Below are positions 36,957 through 46,131 of a stretch of 64,000 nucleotides of DNA, one piece after another. The notes under the pieces are model-generated. The model ran no database searches, was not told where the DNA came from, and was given only the letters and a program-made list of their open reading frames with translations. Location: the NCBI GenBank assembly GCA_026874595.1, contig JAPPUL010000084.1:671001-735000 (forward strand), given 5' to 3'. The first letter of the stretch is position 1, and each line of letters starts with the position of its first letter. Source of the stretch: Sipunculus nudus. Its lineage: Eukaryota; Annelida; Sipuncula; Golfingiida; Sipunculidae. The translations under genes were made by a program, and so were the position numbers.

Positions 36957-39089
36957 CTAAGAAAATAAAGCACTTCGTATGGCACTAATAGCTGTTACAG
37001 ATACTATTGCAACCATAGCCATAAGCTTAAGTAATATATTTATGGAAGGCCCTGATGTGTCCTTAAAAGGATCTCCTACCGTATCCCCTACAACTGCTGC
37101 TTTGTGACTCTCTGAACCCTTCCCCCCAAGTTGACCATTTTCAATATATTTCTTTGCATTGTCCCACGCTCCACCTGCATTTGCCATCATAATCGCAAGC
37201 GAAAATCCTGATACCAAAGAACCTGCCAAAAGTGCTACAACTGCCTTCTCGCCAAAAATAATCCCCACCAAAACAGGAGCTACAATAGCAAGTACTGCAG
37301 GACTTATCATCTCCTTTTGAGCCCCCTTTGTACTTATTTCTACACAAGCCGCATAATCAGGTTTTGCAGTCCCTTCCATTATCCCTTTTGTTTCACGGAA
37401 TTGTCGCCGCACCTCATCTACCATAGCCCCTGCTGCCTTACCTACTGCATTCATCGTTAGTGAACTAAAGTAAAACGGAAGCACTGCTCCTATAAAAAGT
37501 CCCACCAATATAAGAGGATTTGTTATCCCTACATCTGATACTTTAATCCCTAGGGTTTGAGTATAGGCTACAAGCAACGTTAACGCTGTTAGTGCTGCGG
37601 AACCTATTGCAAAACCTTTTCCTGTTGCCGCCGTAGTGTTACCAAGTGCATCCAAGGCATCCGTTCTCTCTCGTACCTCAGGCTCCAAGCCTCCCATCTC
37701 TGCTATCCCTCCCGCATTATCCGCAACCGGACCATAGGCATCCGTTGCAAGCGTTATTCCAAGTGTTGATAACATCCCTATCGCCGCCATACCTATCCCA
37801 AATAGTCCATATTGATATTCTACTCCCCCGCCTGCTACGTAAAATGACCCTATCGTTGCAAGCACTATCGTGAGTACTGGTATCATTGTTGAGGTCATAC
37901 CTACCGACAATCCTGCTATTATTATAGTTGCAGGCCCTGTTTTTGCCTGATTTGCAAGCTCCCTTGTCGGCTTATATTCATAGGCTGTGTAGTATTCTGT
38001 GAAATAGCCTATTATATTTCCCGCAATAAGGCCTATTAAGACAGCAAAAAATATGCCCATACCCCCTAAGCCAAGAGAATATATTCCCTTTAATCCAAAA
38101 TTTACATAGAGAAAAGACAAAACGATCATTATGACAGATGACAGATATATTCCCTTACGTAAAGCCCACAGCAACCCTGAACTCTCTGTACTATCTCCCG
38201 TCTTTACGAAAAATGTACCAACTATTGACGAAAATACCCCCAATGCTGCAAGCGTTAATGGCGCACTCACAAACATATAATATCCCCCCCCTCCTATATT
38301 CGAAAACGCAAAGGCCGCTATTGCCATCGTTGCTACTATTGACCCTATGTACGACTCATACAAATCTGCTCCCATCCCCGCTACGTCTCCTACGTTATCT
38401 CCTACGTTATCTGCTATCGTCGCCGGATTCCTCGGATCATCCTCAGGTATTCCTGCTTCTACTTTCCCTACCAAATCCGCCCCCACGTCTGCTGCCTTTG
38501 TGAATATCCCTCCTCCTACACGCGCAAATAATGCCATAGATGATGCCCCAAGCCCTGAACTTAATAATATATCGGTTATTATTGACATCTGTTTTTCGTC
38601 GCTTGCTCCAGGTGCTCCCAATACAAAATACCATAACGATAAATGAAATAATCCAAGACCCACCACCAGCATCCCCATCACCGTTCCAGAATTAAAGGCT
38701 ATTCTAAGCCCCTCGTTTAACGAACTCTTTGCTCCCCAGGCCGTCCTCGCATTTGAACTCGTTGCTATCTTCATACCAAAAAAACCCGCTAGGGCCGAAA
38801 AGATTGCTCCTGATAAAAACGAAAATGGTATGTAATAGGCTGCTGCCCCTATTCTCGATGAATCTACATAAAATGCTTTTATTAGCAATAGTACAAATAC
38901 TATCCCTAAAAATATCCCTATAACCACATATTGCCGCCTTAAATAGGCTCCTGCTCCTTCTCGTATGTATTTTGCTATCTCTACCATACGTTCCGTTCCT
39001 TCTGTCTTCTTTAGAATCTGTAAGGATAATATTATAGCAAATGTTACTGCCGCAAGTGCACCTAATGGCGCGAGTACTGTCAATCCCAT
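36957..39089 (-). CDS. hppA: membrane-bound pyrophosphatase, K+-dependent type
   Basis: This 710-residue protein, with about 16 membrane segments, couples PPi hydrolysis to ion pumping. [40 protein letters not shown] is the substrate site (shortened here: [11 protein letters not shown] plus DNVGDNVGD). A second acidic block is near residue 680 ([19 protein letters not shown]). In the K+ determinant the sequence is [10 protein letters not shown], with Ala where K+-independent pumps have Lys; by established knowledge this predicts K+ dependence, and such enzymes include Na+ as well as H+ pumps. The ATG has AGGGG upstream. Confidence 0.93.
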   Translation of the reverse strand: MGLTVLAPLGALAAVTFAIILSLQILKKTEGTERMVEIAKYIREGAGAYLRRQYVVIGIFLGIVFVLLLIKAFYVDSSRIGAAAYYIPFSFLSGAIFSALAGFFGMKIATSSNARTAWGAKSSLNEGLRIAFNSGTVMGMLVVGLGLFHLSLWYFVLGAPGASDEKQMSIITDILLSSGLGASSMALFARVGGGIFTKAADVGADLVGKVEAGIPEDDPRNPATIADNVGDNVGDVAGMGADLYESYIGSIVATMAIAAFAFSNIGGGGYYMFVSAPLTLAALGVFSSIVGTFFVKTGDSTESSGLLWALRKGIYLSSVIMIVLSFLYVNFGLKGIYSLGLGGMGIFFAVLIGLIAGNIIGYFTEYYTAYEYKPTRELANQAKTGPATIIIAGLSVGMTSTMIPVLTIVLATIGSFYVAGGGVEYQYGLFGIGMAAIGMLSTLGITLATDAYGPVADNAGGIAEMGGLEPEVRERTDALDALGNTTAATGKGFAIGSAALTALTLLVAYTQTLGIKVSDVGITNPLILVGLFIGAVLPFYFSSLTMNAVGKAAGAMVDEVRRQFRETKGIMEGTAKPDYAACVEISTKGAQKEMISPAVLAIVAPVLVGIIFGEKAVVALLAGSLVSGFSLAIMMANAGGAWDNAKKYIENGQLGGKGSESHKAAVVGDTVGDPFKDTSGPSINILLKLMAMVAIVSVTAISAIRSALFS

Positions 39090-39208
39090 TGTTTTTGAAA
39101 CCCCTTTTTTTTCTTAGACATAATGCCTTAGCTAATTTTTTACGCCTTAAGTATAATGAGTTTCTTAGCTTTTGTCAATCTGTCCTTTACAAAACTAATT
39201 TATGCACT

Positions 39209-39247
39209 TTATTGGCTTTTTTTATTGGCTTTTTTTGATGGCTTTTT
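39209..39247 (-). repeat. 13-bp repeat upstream of hppA
   Basis: A T-rich unit built on ATTGGCTTTTTTT occurs three times, the last with GATGGC, in the 179-bp gap between the crp-like stop and the hppA start. It may belong to the hppA upstream region. No other feature is evident. Confidence 0.7.
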
Positions 39248-39268
39248 TATATGATTTTATAGCTTATA

Positions 39269-40570
39269 TTATTTTGGCTTTTGGCGCTTTTTCGCCTCGC
39301 GTCTTTCCTTCGTCTTTAGGATATTTACTTCCTTTTGTAATTCAAATAAATTCGAACATTTTATCCGCTTATCTTCTCCTGATAAATCTATCGTCTTTAG
39401 CTTTAATATCTCAACCAACGCATCCTTACTCTCTTCCTTCGACAACCCCGCAAGCCCGCTTAGCTCCGTTAACCCAAAATTAAATGTATGGCTTGTTCTA
39501 TCTATCGGTATCATTTCCTTCTCCACTTGCAACAATAATAAATCAAGCATTTTAACTACTGGGTTTTTTATTAGCTTTATTGCAAGCTGTCTATACCCTG
39601 TCCAAATACGTTCACTTAGTAAGGTTATTAACTTTGTTACCAGCTGAGGCTCGCTTTTTACCATCATTTCAAAATTTGCTTTGTTTACATATAGAGTGTT
39701 TACTTCTCCAAAGGCTATCGCTGAGGCGCTCCTTGGCTTTTCGTTAAGCAACGCCATCTCCCCGAATATGTCCCCTGGCTTTAAGACTGCTATCACTTGT
39801 TCTTGATTATTTACTAGCTTTGTTATCTTTACCTGACCCTTTTGTATTACATATAACTCTCCACCCTTCTCATGTTCGCAGAATATGAATGTATTATCTA
39901 CAAAATCTCTTTGCCATCCCTTTATCTCGTTATTACCAGGATTCATTGCATCCTTTGCAAGCGGTGTTAGACTTTGCAGTTTTGTCTTTGCCTCATGAAC
40001 GTATTTTCCCTCCGGCGCATACTCTATATATCTTATATAGGCATATACTGCTTGATTATACTGCTTTATTGACTCGTAATATGTCCCTATATTATATATC
40101 TGTTCACTAAGCTGTTCTCGATCAAGCTCCTCTCCTGCAAGCATCTTCTCCTTCGGACTTTCATCTTCAGGTAATATATCCGATTCCTCTTCTTGCGAAG
40201 TCATACGATCGTCTATATATCTTAAGTTTGAACTAAATACTCTTAATATCCTCATTGCTATTGATGCATTACTTTGAATTAAAAATCCAAATTGATCCCG
40301 TTTTACAAGTATTAATGTTACATCTGTTAGCGCATAGGCACTCTCTTCCCTAGAATGACCACTCATACATGATATTAATCCAAAAAAATCTCCCTCTTTG
40401 TACTGCTCGCCTCTCTCATCTCCATATATTGTGTTGAATTCTCGGGTTATTCGAACTATCCCGGATTTTACTATGAAAAATACATCTATCCCATCATCTG
40501 ATTTACCCTCTATCATTATAAATGTATCTTTACGAAAATTCTTTATCCCAAGTTTTACAGGAACGCTCAT
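39269..40570 (-). CDS. CRP/FNR-like regulator with two cyclic-nucleotide domains
   Basis: The protein has 433 residues. A first cNMP-binding domain spans residues about 10-125 (EGDFFGLISCMSG), a helical TPR-like linker about 140-215, a second cNMP domain about 220-335 (LKPGDIFGEMALLNEKPRSASAIA, the better phosphate-binding cassette), and a C-terminal winged helix about 340-415 (LTELSGLAGLSKEESKDAL). The ATG has GGGAGATA upstream. Double-cNMP regulators of this kind are familiar in spirochaetes. The first domain lacks the R-x-A end of the cassette and may not bind nucleotide. Confidence 0.75.
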   Translation of the reverse strand: MSVPVKLGIKNFRKDTFIMIEGKSDDGIDVFFIVKSGIVRITREFNTIYGDERGEQYKEGDFFGLISCMSGHSREESAYALTDVTLILVKRDQFGFLIQSNASIAMRILRVFSSNLRYIDDRMTSQEEESDILPEDESPKEKMLAGEELDREQLSEQIYNIGTYYESIKQYNQAVYAYIRYIEYAPEGKYVHEAKTKLQSLTPLAKDAMNPGNNEIKGWQRDFVDNTFIFCEHEKGGELYVIQKGQVKITKLVNNQEQVIAVLKPGDIFGEMALLNEKPRSASAIAFGEVNTLYVNKANFEMMVKSEPQLVTKLITLLSERIWTGYRQLAIKLIKNPVVKMLDLLLLQVEKEMIPIDRTSHTFNFGLTELSGLAGLSKEESKDALVEILKLKTIDLSGEDKRIKCSNLFELQKEVNILKTKERREAKKRQKPK

Positions 40571-40763
40571 CTATATCTCCCGGTAATTCAATGCATCCTT
40601 AAATTTCATATATTTATATCTCTTATTACTTCTATTCCTCTTAAGCCTAGCTCTCCTATTGCTTTTACTCGGTATCTTTTGCAATTTAGTTTAGATTTTT
40701 ACTTTAGACTTCTTTTTTTTTCCTACACTATTTATTTTTTTAAAAACTTATATTTATTATATT

Positions 40764-41888
40764 ATGTCCTCATCTTGGCAGCCTATTAGAGAATTATTCC
40801 CTGCTTTAAAAAATTATTGCTACCTAAATGCTGCTGAGGCTTCTCCTTTGCATAAGAATTCTTTCGACGCTGCTTGTACCTTTTATAAACAAATGCTTTT
40901 TCACGGCGATATCTTCTTTGAAGATTGGATTTCTAAAATCGAACTCATTAGGGAGAATGTTGCATCCCTTATTAACGCTTACAAAGATGAAATTGCATTC
41001 GTTTCTAATGCCTCTCTTGCTATGAACTTTATATCTCTTATCTTAAAAAATCAAGGACGCGTTATCTCCATGAAAGACGAATTCCCTTCTTCTACTCTCC
41101 CTTGGATTAATAATAACTTCGACCTTAAGCTTGTTGAACCTGATAACTACTCATACCCTATTGAACTTATTAAACACTATATTAACAATAATACCAAAAT
41201 TATTGTCTCAAGTCATGTTCAATATAAAACCGGGTTTAGGCAAAACTTACATTCCTTAGCTCAACTTGCTAAGAACAATAATTGTTTCTTTGTTGTTAAT
41301 GCTACTCAGTCTTTGGGCGCCTTCAATATAAATGTTAGGAATATGCAAATCGATTTTCTTGTAGCTAATACCTTAAAATGGTCTATGGCTGGATACGGGG
41401 TTGCTATTCTTTTCATTAGCAGAAAAATGCAGCGCCTTTTTAATATTAATCCCGTCTTCGGATGGCTTAGTAATCAAAATCCTGCTCTCATGAATAATAA
41501 CATTATTAATAAGAAAAATAGTGCTAGCTCACTTGAAGTCGGCTCCCTTTGTTACCCCCCCATTCTCGCTCTAGGGGAGTCTATTGACCTTTTTAAGTCC
41601 ATCGGGCAAGACAAAATATCTAATAGAATTATTGACCTTACTCTTTATGCTATAAACTCTATAAATAAAAAATATATCTTGAGCCCTATTTCTGATACTA
41701 ACTCTTTAAGCGGTATTTTGCTCATCAATGTTCAAAATCCTTCCAAAGTTAAAGACAGTTTAAGAAAACAAAATATTATCGTATCTATTAGAGGTAATGC
41801 CATTCGTGCCTCTTTTCATATCTATAACATCTTACAAGATATTGATACCTTCTCCTTAGCCATTAAACCCTTTCTACAAAGAGTTTAA
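40764..41888 (+). CDS. class V aminotransferase, cysteine-desulfurase-like
   Basis: This 374-residue PLP enzyme has NYCYLNAAEASPLH at the start (the usual YLDNAA), EIAFVSNASLAMNFI, VSSHVQYKTGFRQNL, VVNATQSLGAFNI with the PLP Asp/Gln region changed to Asn-Ala-Thr-Gln, and ANTLKWSMAGYGVAILF, where Lys of LKW is the Schiff-base residue. It may act on cysteine or kynurenine-like substrates; the substrate is undetermined. The gene uses ATT/ATC codons, unlike its neighbours. Its last 145 bp are duplicated exactly right after the stop. Confidence 0.7.
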   Translation: MSSSWQPIRELFPALKNYCYLNAAEASPLHKNSFDAACTFYKQMLFHGDIFFEDWISKIELIRENVASLINAYKDEIAFVSNASLAMNFISLILKNQGRVISMKDEFPSSTLPWINNNFDLKLVEPDNYSYPIELIKHYINNNTKIIVSSHVQYKTGFRQNLHSLAQLAKNNNCFFVVNATQSLGAFNINVRNMQIDFLVANTLKWSMAGYGVAILFISRKMQRLFNINPVFGWLSNQNPALMNNNIINKKNSASSLEVGSLCYPPILALGESIDLFKSIGQDKISNRIIDLTLYAINSINKKYILSPISDTNSLSGILLINVQNPSKVKDSLRKQNIIVSIRGNAIRASFHIYNILQDIDTFSLAIKPFLQRV

Positions 41889-42097
41889 CATATAGCCTCG
41901 CCCCTACAAAACTACTCTCCTCTACAAAGTTAAAGACAGTTTAAGAAAACAAAATATTATCGTATCTATTAGAGGTAATGCCATTCGTGCCTCTTTTCAT
42001 ATCTATAACATCTTACAAGATATTGATACCTTCTCCTTAGCCATTAAACCCTTTCTACAAAGAGTTTAACATATAATCCCGCCCCTACAAAACTACT
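41744..42097 (+). repeat. 173-bp direct duplication of an aminotransferase 3' end
   Basis: Copy 1 is 41744-41916 and copy 2 is 41925-42097, with an 8-bp gap. The 145 coding bases (the last 48 codons and stop) are identical, and the 28 non-coding bases differ at three positions near 41893-41897. Copy 2 has no start and encodes only a fragment. It ends on the minus-strand stop codon of the S41 protease (42093-42095). Confidence 0.92.
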
Positions 42098-43484
42098 TTT
42101 TCCGCCCCTCTAAAACCTTTTTCAGCAAGTTAGTATATCCTTCTTTAAGCACCCTGTCATATTCCATGTCCAACACAATCTCTTCCTTATACATATAAAA
42201 TTCACGCTTTAACGCTCTTATTATATCCTTATCAGCTAAAATATATCCACGCCTTCTAACAAGCTTTATAAAGCCATTTATTCGCTCCTGACTAAGATGC
42301 TTTACATTAACATTATCTTTAACATATTCATACACTAATTTGCTCTTATATAGTTTTTTAAGATTATATCTTGTCTCTATACTAGGCTTTTCTTCCTCTA
42401 CTTTTATATCCGGGGCCAGCCCTATATTATTTACGTCTTGCCCTGATGGTGTGTACCATCGCGCGTAGGTAAGCTTTGCTCCTCGCCCCTTTATAGCTTC
42501 AAAACTCCTAAAACCTTGTATCGACCCCTTGCCATATGTATTCATCCCCACCAAAATACCACGTTCATTATCTTGTAGCGCTCCTATAAATATCTCTGAT
42601 GCTGACGCTGTCAATCCATCTGATAGCATAACTATAGGTTCTTTCCTAAATATACCCTCTCTTGTTGTATATATCTTTTCAATACCATTACTTGTTATCA
42701 TATGAAATATCACACTCCCGCCCCTAAGGAAATAACTCGTCATATGCAGACCCGATAGTAATGTCCCCCCTCCATTCCCCCGTAGATCAATTATAAGTCC
42801 TTCTATCTTTCGCTTCTTAAGGCTTAACAAAAGTTTTCCTAGCTCGGAGACCGTATTACGACCAAACTGCTTTAGCTTTATATAATATATGCCTTCTCCA
42901 ACTAACTCATCTTCTATTATTTTCTCCTCTATATCTTCTCTTTTTATTTCAAACTCTTTTGTCTTCTCTGCTCTTTTTACTACTATCTTAACTTTTGTGC
43001 CTTTTGCTCCCCTTACCAATTTCGTAAACTCAAGTTCACTAAGTCCTATAGTCGGCTTGTTATCTATCTTTACTATTATATCATGTGAACGTATCCCTGC
43101 TTTCTTAGCCGGAGAGTTCTTTTTTGTATACAAAACTCGTATGCTATTATCTATCTTGCTAAATACTATCCCCACCCCACCATAGCCTCCGTCTAGGCTT
43201 TCATTAAATAATTTATAGGTGTCAACGTCTAGGTAAGCTGTATGTTGGTCCCAAAGTGATGCAAATACTCCCCTATATCCTCCTTCAAATAGCTTATTTC
43301 GACTGACTCCTGCATCTACTGTGTTTTCTAATATTACTCTATAGGCTTCTTTATATAATCTAAGATATTTCGAATACTCAATCCCATTATAACTCCTAAG
43401 CCCTAGATAGCTACAATAACCTCCAAAAAACATTATGCCAAACAGACTTAACATTAATGTTAGGTACATTCTCTCTTTTTTCAT
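42093..43484 (-). CDS. S41 carboxy-terminal processing protease
   Basis: This 463-residue CtpA-type protease has an N-terminal signal/anchor (residues 7-28), a PDZ domain (about 95-180: YGGVGIVFSKI, then KKNSPAKKAGIRSHDIIVKI) and the S41 domain. LIIDLRGNGGG is the conserved strand, and the catalytic Ser and Lys are in LTASASEIF and GKGSIQGF. It would trim periplasmic or membrane protein tails. Its stop codon lies inside copy 2 of the 173-bp duplication. Confidence 0.9.
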   Translation of the reverse strand: MKKERMYLTLMLSLFGIMFFGGYCSYLGLRSYNGIEYSKYLRLYKEAYRVILENTVDAGVSRNKLFEGGYRGVFASLWDQHTAYLDVDTYKLFNESLDGGYGGVGIVFSKIDNSIRVLYTKKNSPAKKAGIRSHDIIVKIDNKPTIGLSELEFTKLVRGAKGTKVKIVVKRAEKTKEFEIKREDIEEKIIEDELVGEGIYYIKLKQFGRNTVSELGKLLLSLKKRKIEGLIIDLRGNGGGTLLSGLHMTSYFLRGGSVIFHMITSNGIEKIYTTREGIFRKEPIVMLSDGLTASASEIFIGALQDNERGILVGMNTYGKGSIQGFRSFEAIKGRGAKLTYARWYTPSGQDVNNIGLAPDIKVEEEKPSIETRYNLKKLYKSKLVYEYVKDNVNVKHLSQERINGFIKLVRRRGYILADKDIIRALKREFYMYKEEIVLDMEYDRVLKEGYTNLLKKVLEGRKK

Positions 43485-43614
43485 GTCATATTAAACCAAT
43501 CATTTGCTTTTTATTTGCAATTTCACATTATCATAAAAATATATTTATTTATACCCTTTTATAGCGCTATATTATAATACAATACTACATTTTTAATAAA
43601 AAAGCCTCCTTACA

Positions 43615-43643
43615 TTGACATAACATACATTTTTTATTAAACT
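43615..43643 (+). promoter_or_regulatory. sigma-70-type promoter
   Basis: TTGACA (43615) and TAAACT (43638) are separated by 17 bp, a perfect -35 and a 4/6 -10. The pair precedes the 56-residue gene with a leader of about 70 nt. The rest of the 43485-43719 gap shows nothing else. Confidence 0.55.
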
Positions 43644-43719
43644 TTATGCATTAGTTTACACATTAGTTTTTTTCTTTGTATGTCTTGCCTATACGCTTTT
43701 TGAAGGAGGATACGTTTTA

Positions 43720-43890
43720 ATGGCTAGCTATATTAGTGCTAAGAAAAAAGAAGCTTATATGAGTATTTGTTCACAGTGTGGAGAGACTAAAGAAATTGCA
43801 AGCTGCATTAGAGACGACGTTGGCAAATTACAAGACTTTTGTAAGGATTGTTTTGAAAGTGCAACAGGCAAAAAAGTCTCTAAACGCTAA
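43720..43890 (+). CDS. 56-residue zinc-ribbon-like protein
   Basis: The gene is short. The ATG has a near-perfect GAAGGAGG 10 nt upstream and a TTGACA promoter further up, so it is very likely expressed. Residues 17-20 (CSQC) and 41-44 (CKDC) form a four-Cys zinc-binding pair, with the rest Lys-rich. It could be a small DNA- or RNA-binding or ribosome-associated protein. No family was identified. It is on the plus strand between two minus-strand genes. Confidence 0.7.
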   Translation: MASYISAKKKEAYMSICSQCGETKEIASCIRDDVGKLQDFCKDCFESATGKKVSKR

Positions 43891-43951
43891 CTGTCTTTTT
43901 TTATCTATTACCTTTTCTATACTATTACCTTTTTTATCTCTAACATAGTAG

Positions 43952-44824
43952 TTAATTCGTGGCTGCTGTCGTAGTGTTCCCTCCCCTTTGCTGGCTTTCC
44001 ATGTTTGATGTGTCTATTGGCGGATACTCTTCTATTAGCACTCTGTCATGATTATATTTCCTTGAGTATACTTTGTCTTCTATCTGTTCGTATTCTACAT
44101 AAAATGTTCGCTCGTTCTTCTTCTCCGGATTGAACCTTTCATACCTTGTTAGTACGAAAAGAGATATCTTATTATTTCCTATTAGATATATCTCCTCCTG
44201 ATTCTCTCCTGTATTTGGATTGCGGCTAAAGTGAAACCTCTCTATCGGAACGTAATTTTCATAGTAGGTAAACACTTTTATATTATCTCCCACCCACTTG
44301 TATCTATTTACACTGTTCATTTGCATCTTACCTAGAAATTTTGTCTTTATCCATTTCTCAAGTTTTCTTACTTTACCCGCTCGCTCATCCCATATATATT
44401 TGTAATAGGACAATAGTTTATTATTTTCATCTTTAAATTCTTTTCTTATTATTTGGCTTTGTTCATTATATCTATAATTTATTGAATAATAAGCAAGCTT
44501 GTCTTTATTTACATTTTGAGTCTGCCTTACACGCCTTCTAGATGCTATCTGTCCTTCTACCGTATAATAGGCAACACTATGTAGTTTTCCTTGTTTATTA
44601 TATTTTACTATATAAAAACTTCTGTTAGTTTCTGGGTCTATCTCGCTTAAAAGCTCATCTTCTTTATAAAAATTCTCTATGAACGTTTTATAATATTTTG
44701 TCTGTAACTCATCCTCACCAATCTCCCCAGTAAGAGAGTCAACTTTCTCCTGGCTTCCTTGCGAATATAATAAAACAGGTAACATAAATAACCATATCTT
44801 TATTAAAACTTTTAATCCTTTCAT
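43952..44824 (-). CDS. exported hypothetical protein
   Basis: The protein has 290 residues with a signal peptide (KIWLFMLPVLLYSQG, cleavage near residue 22). It is Tyr-, Asn- and Lys-rich, with repeated strands of the kind YxIxYRYNEQSQIIRKEF and FTYYENYVPIERFHF, which looks like a beta-rich antigen of the MORN/toxin-repeat style, but no motif matched. A 14-bp repeat with Shine-Dalgarno-like units lies upstream. Function unknown. Confidence 0.5.
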   Translation of the reverse strand: MKGLKVLIKIWLFMLPVLLYSQGSQEKVDSLTGEIGEDELQTKYYKTFIENFYKEDELLSEIDPETNRSFYIVKYNKQGKLHSVAYYTVEGQIASRRRVRQTQNVNKDKLAYYSINYRYNEQSQIIRKEFKDENNKLLSYYKYIWDERAGKVRKLEKWIKTKFLGKMQMNSVNRYKWVGDNIKVFTYYENYVPIERFHFSRNPNTGENQEEIYLIGNNKISLFVLTRYERFNPEKKNERTFYVEYEQIEDKVYSRKYNHDRVLIEEYPPIDTSNMESQQRGGNTTTAATN

Positions 44825-44847
44825 TTTCCTTTTTTCCTTTCCCTTGT

Positions 44848-44931
44848 CTTTTTTCTATTAACTTTTTTCTATTAACTTTTTTCCCTTAACTTTTTTCCCT
44901 TAACTTTTTTCTATTGGCATTTTTCCCTAAC
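44848..44931 (-). repeat. 14-bp repeat, six copies, upstream of an exported-protein gene
   Basis: Six units of CTTTTTTCTATTAA or CTTTTTTCCCTTAA (plus strand) follow each other; the last two are degenerate. On the minus strand the second form reads TTAAGGGAAAAAAG, with the same TTAAGGG core as the large array at 51271. The array ends about 24 nt before the start codon. The rest of the 44825-45130 gap is AT-rich with nothing recognised. Confidence 0.88.
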
Positions 44932-45130
44932 TAACTTTAATAACTAACCCTTAAACCTCTAATTATTATAACCATGATCTATGCTAAACCACATACCCTT
45001 TTTTTTTCACCGCACTCTAATAATCAAGCTAGAGTAACATAAAGCTTTTATTTATCAACTTTAATACATATAGCTTCTCTTATCTTAATCGACATTCTCT
45101 TTATTTATTATTATTTTTTTTAATACCATA

Positions 45131-46084
45131 TCACTTCATAAGTGCATTTATATGCTCTGATATGCTATTTCCTAAGGCAAGTAAATTATACCCCCCCTCC
45201 AAAACCGATACTATTCGACCTTCACAAACTGCTTTAGATACCTGTAAAAGTCCTTCTGTTAGCTCTTTATATCCGCCTTCTGTTAAGTTCAGATTTGCAA
45301 GAGGGTCATCCTTATGTGCATCAAACCCTGCTGATACTAATATTATATCTGGTTTAAAGAGCTCTATTGCTGGTAATATCTTCGATTTGTACTCTTCTAA
45401 GTAGTCTCTCTCTTCACTCATTGGCAGCATCGGACAATTTAATGTGTAACCCCTCCCCTTACCACTGCCCTCCTCTTGTGCATACCCTGTCCCCGGATAG
45501 CAATATCTTGGATCTTCATGGATACTTGCATAATATATACTTGCATCTTCTTCAAAGATATGTTGTGTCCCATTACCATGGTGTACGTCCCAATCCAGAA
45601 TAAATATCTTATCTACCTTATATCTCTCCTTTAAATATCTTGCGCCTATTGCTATATTATTAAAAAAACAAAAGCCCATTGCAAGACCCTCTTCTGCATG
45701 ATGTCCCGGAGGACGTACTGCACAAAACACTTGCGATATCTGACTCTCTGACATTACCTCATCTATTGCCGAAAGTACACCACCCACAGACCACAGCGAC
45801 GCTTCGTATGTCTTCTTACCCATAACACAATCAGGTGTCCCAAAACTAATATCTCCCCTTTCACTTGCAAGCCTAAGGCCTTCTATGTGTTCCTTTGTAT
45901 GAACTAATTCTATGACCTCCTGAGGCCCTTTGTAGGCTTTAATCCTTACAAGCTTTTCAAGCACTCCTGCACTTTTTAGTCTCCTGTCTATTGCTAAAAG
46001 CCGTCCACTGCGTTCTGGATGTGAGCACCCTGTGTCATGTTCAAGATATATTGGATGACTTACATAACCTACTTTTTTGCTCAT
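45131..46084 (-). CDS. histone deacetylase-family (AcuC-like) protein
   Basis: This 317-residue deacetylase has CAVRPPGHHAEEGLAMGFCFFNN with the His-His pair, KIFILDWDVHHGNGTQ with the zinc-binding Asp and His, and ILVSAGFDAHKDDPLA. It is a zinc enzyme of the class II/acetylpolyamine deacetylase type; substrates in bacteria include acetyl-lysine and acetylpolyamines. The ATG has GGGAGGGAG 6 nt upstream. It follows accC on the minus strand, 47 nt apart. Confidence 0.88.
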   Translation of the reverse strand: MSKKVGYVSHPIYLEHDTGCSHPERSGRLLAIDRRLKSAGVLEKLVRIKAYKGPQEVIELVHTKEHIEGLRLASERGDISFGTPDCVMGKKTYEASLWSVGGVLSAIDEVMSESQISQVFCAVRPPGHHAEEGLAMGFCFFNNIAIGARYLKERYKVDKIFILDWDVHHGNGTQHIFEEDASIYYASIHEDPRYCYPGTGYAQEEGSGKGRGYTLNCPMLPMSEERDYLEEYKSKILPAIELFKPDIILVSAGFDAHKDDPLANLNLTEGGYKELTEGLLQVSKAVCEGRIVSVLEGGYNLLALGNSISEHINALMK

Positions 46085-46131
46085 TAACTCCCTCCCGTAA
46101 TTCTTTCCCTCAACTTGCTTCGTTTGAAAGT

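Noticed and set aside
41744-42097. Duplication considered as a mobile element
   Set aside because: There is no transposase, no terminal inverted repeat and no target-site duplication; it is a partial gene copy.
44983-45051. 22-codon frame in the 44.8-45.1 kb gap
   Set aside because: No ribosome site, no motif and too short to support.
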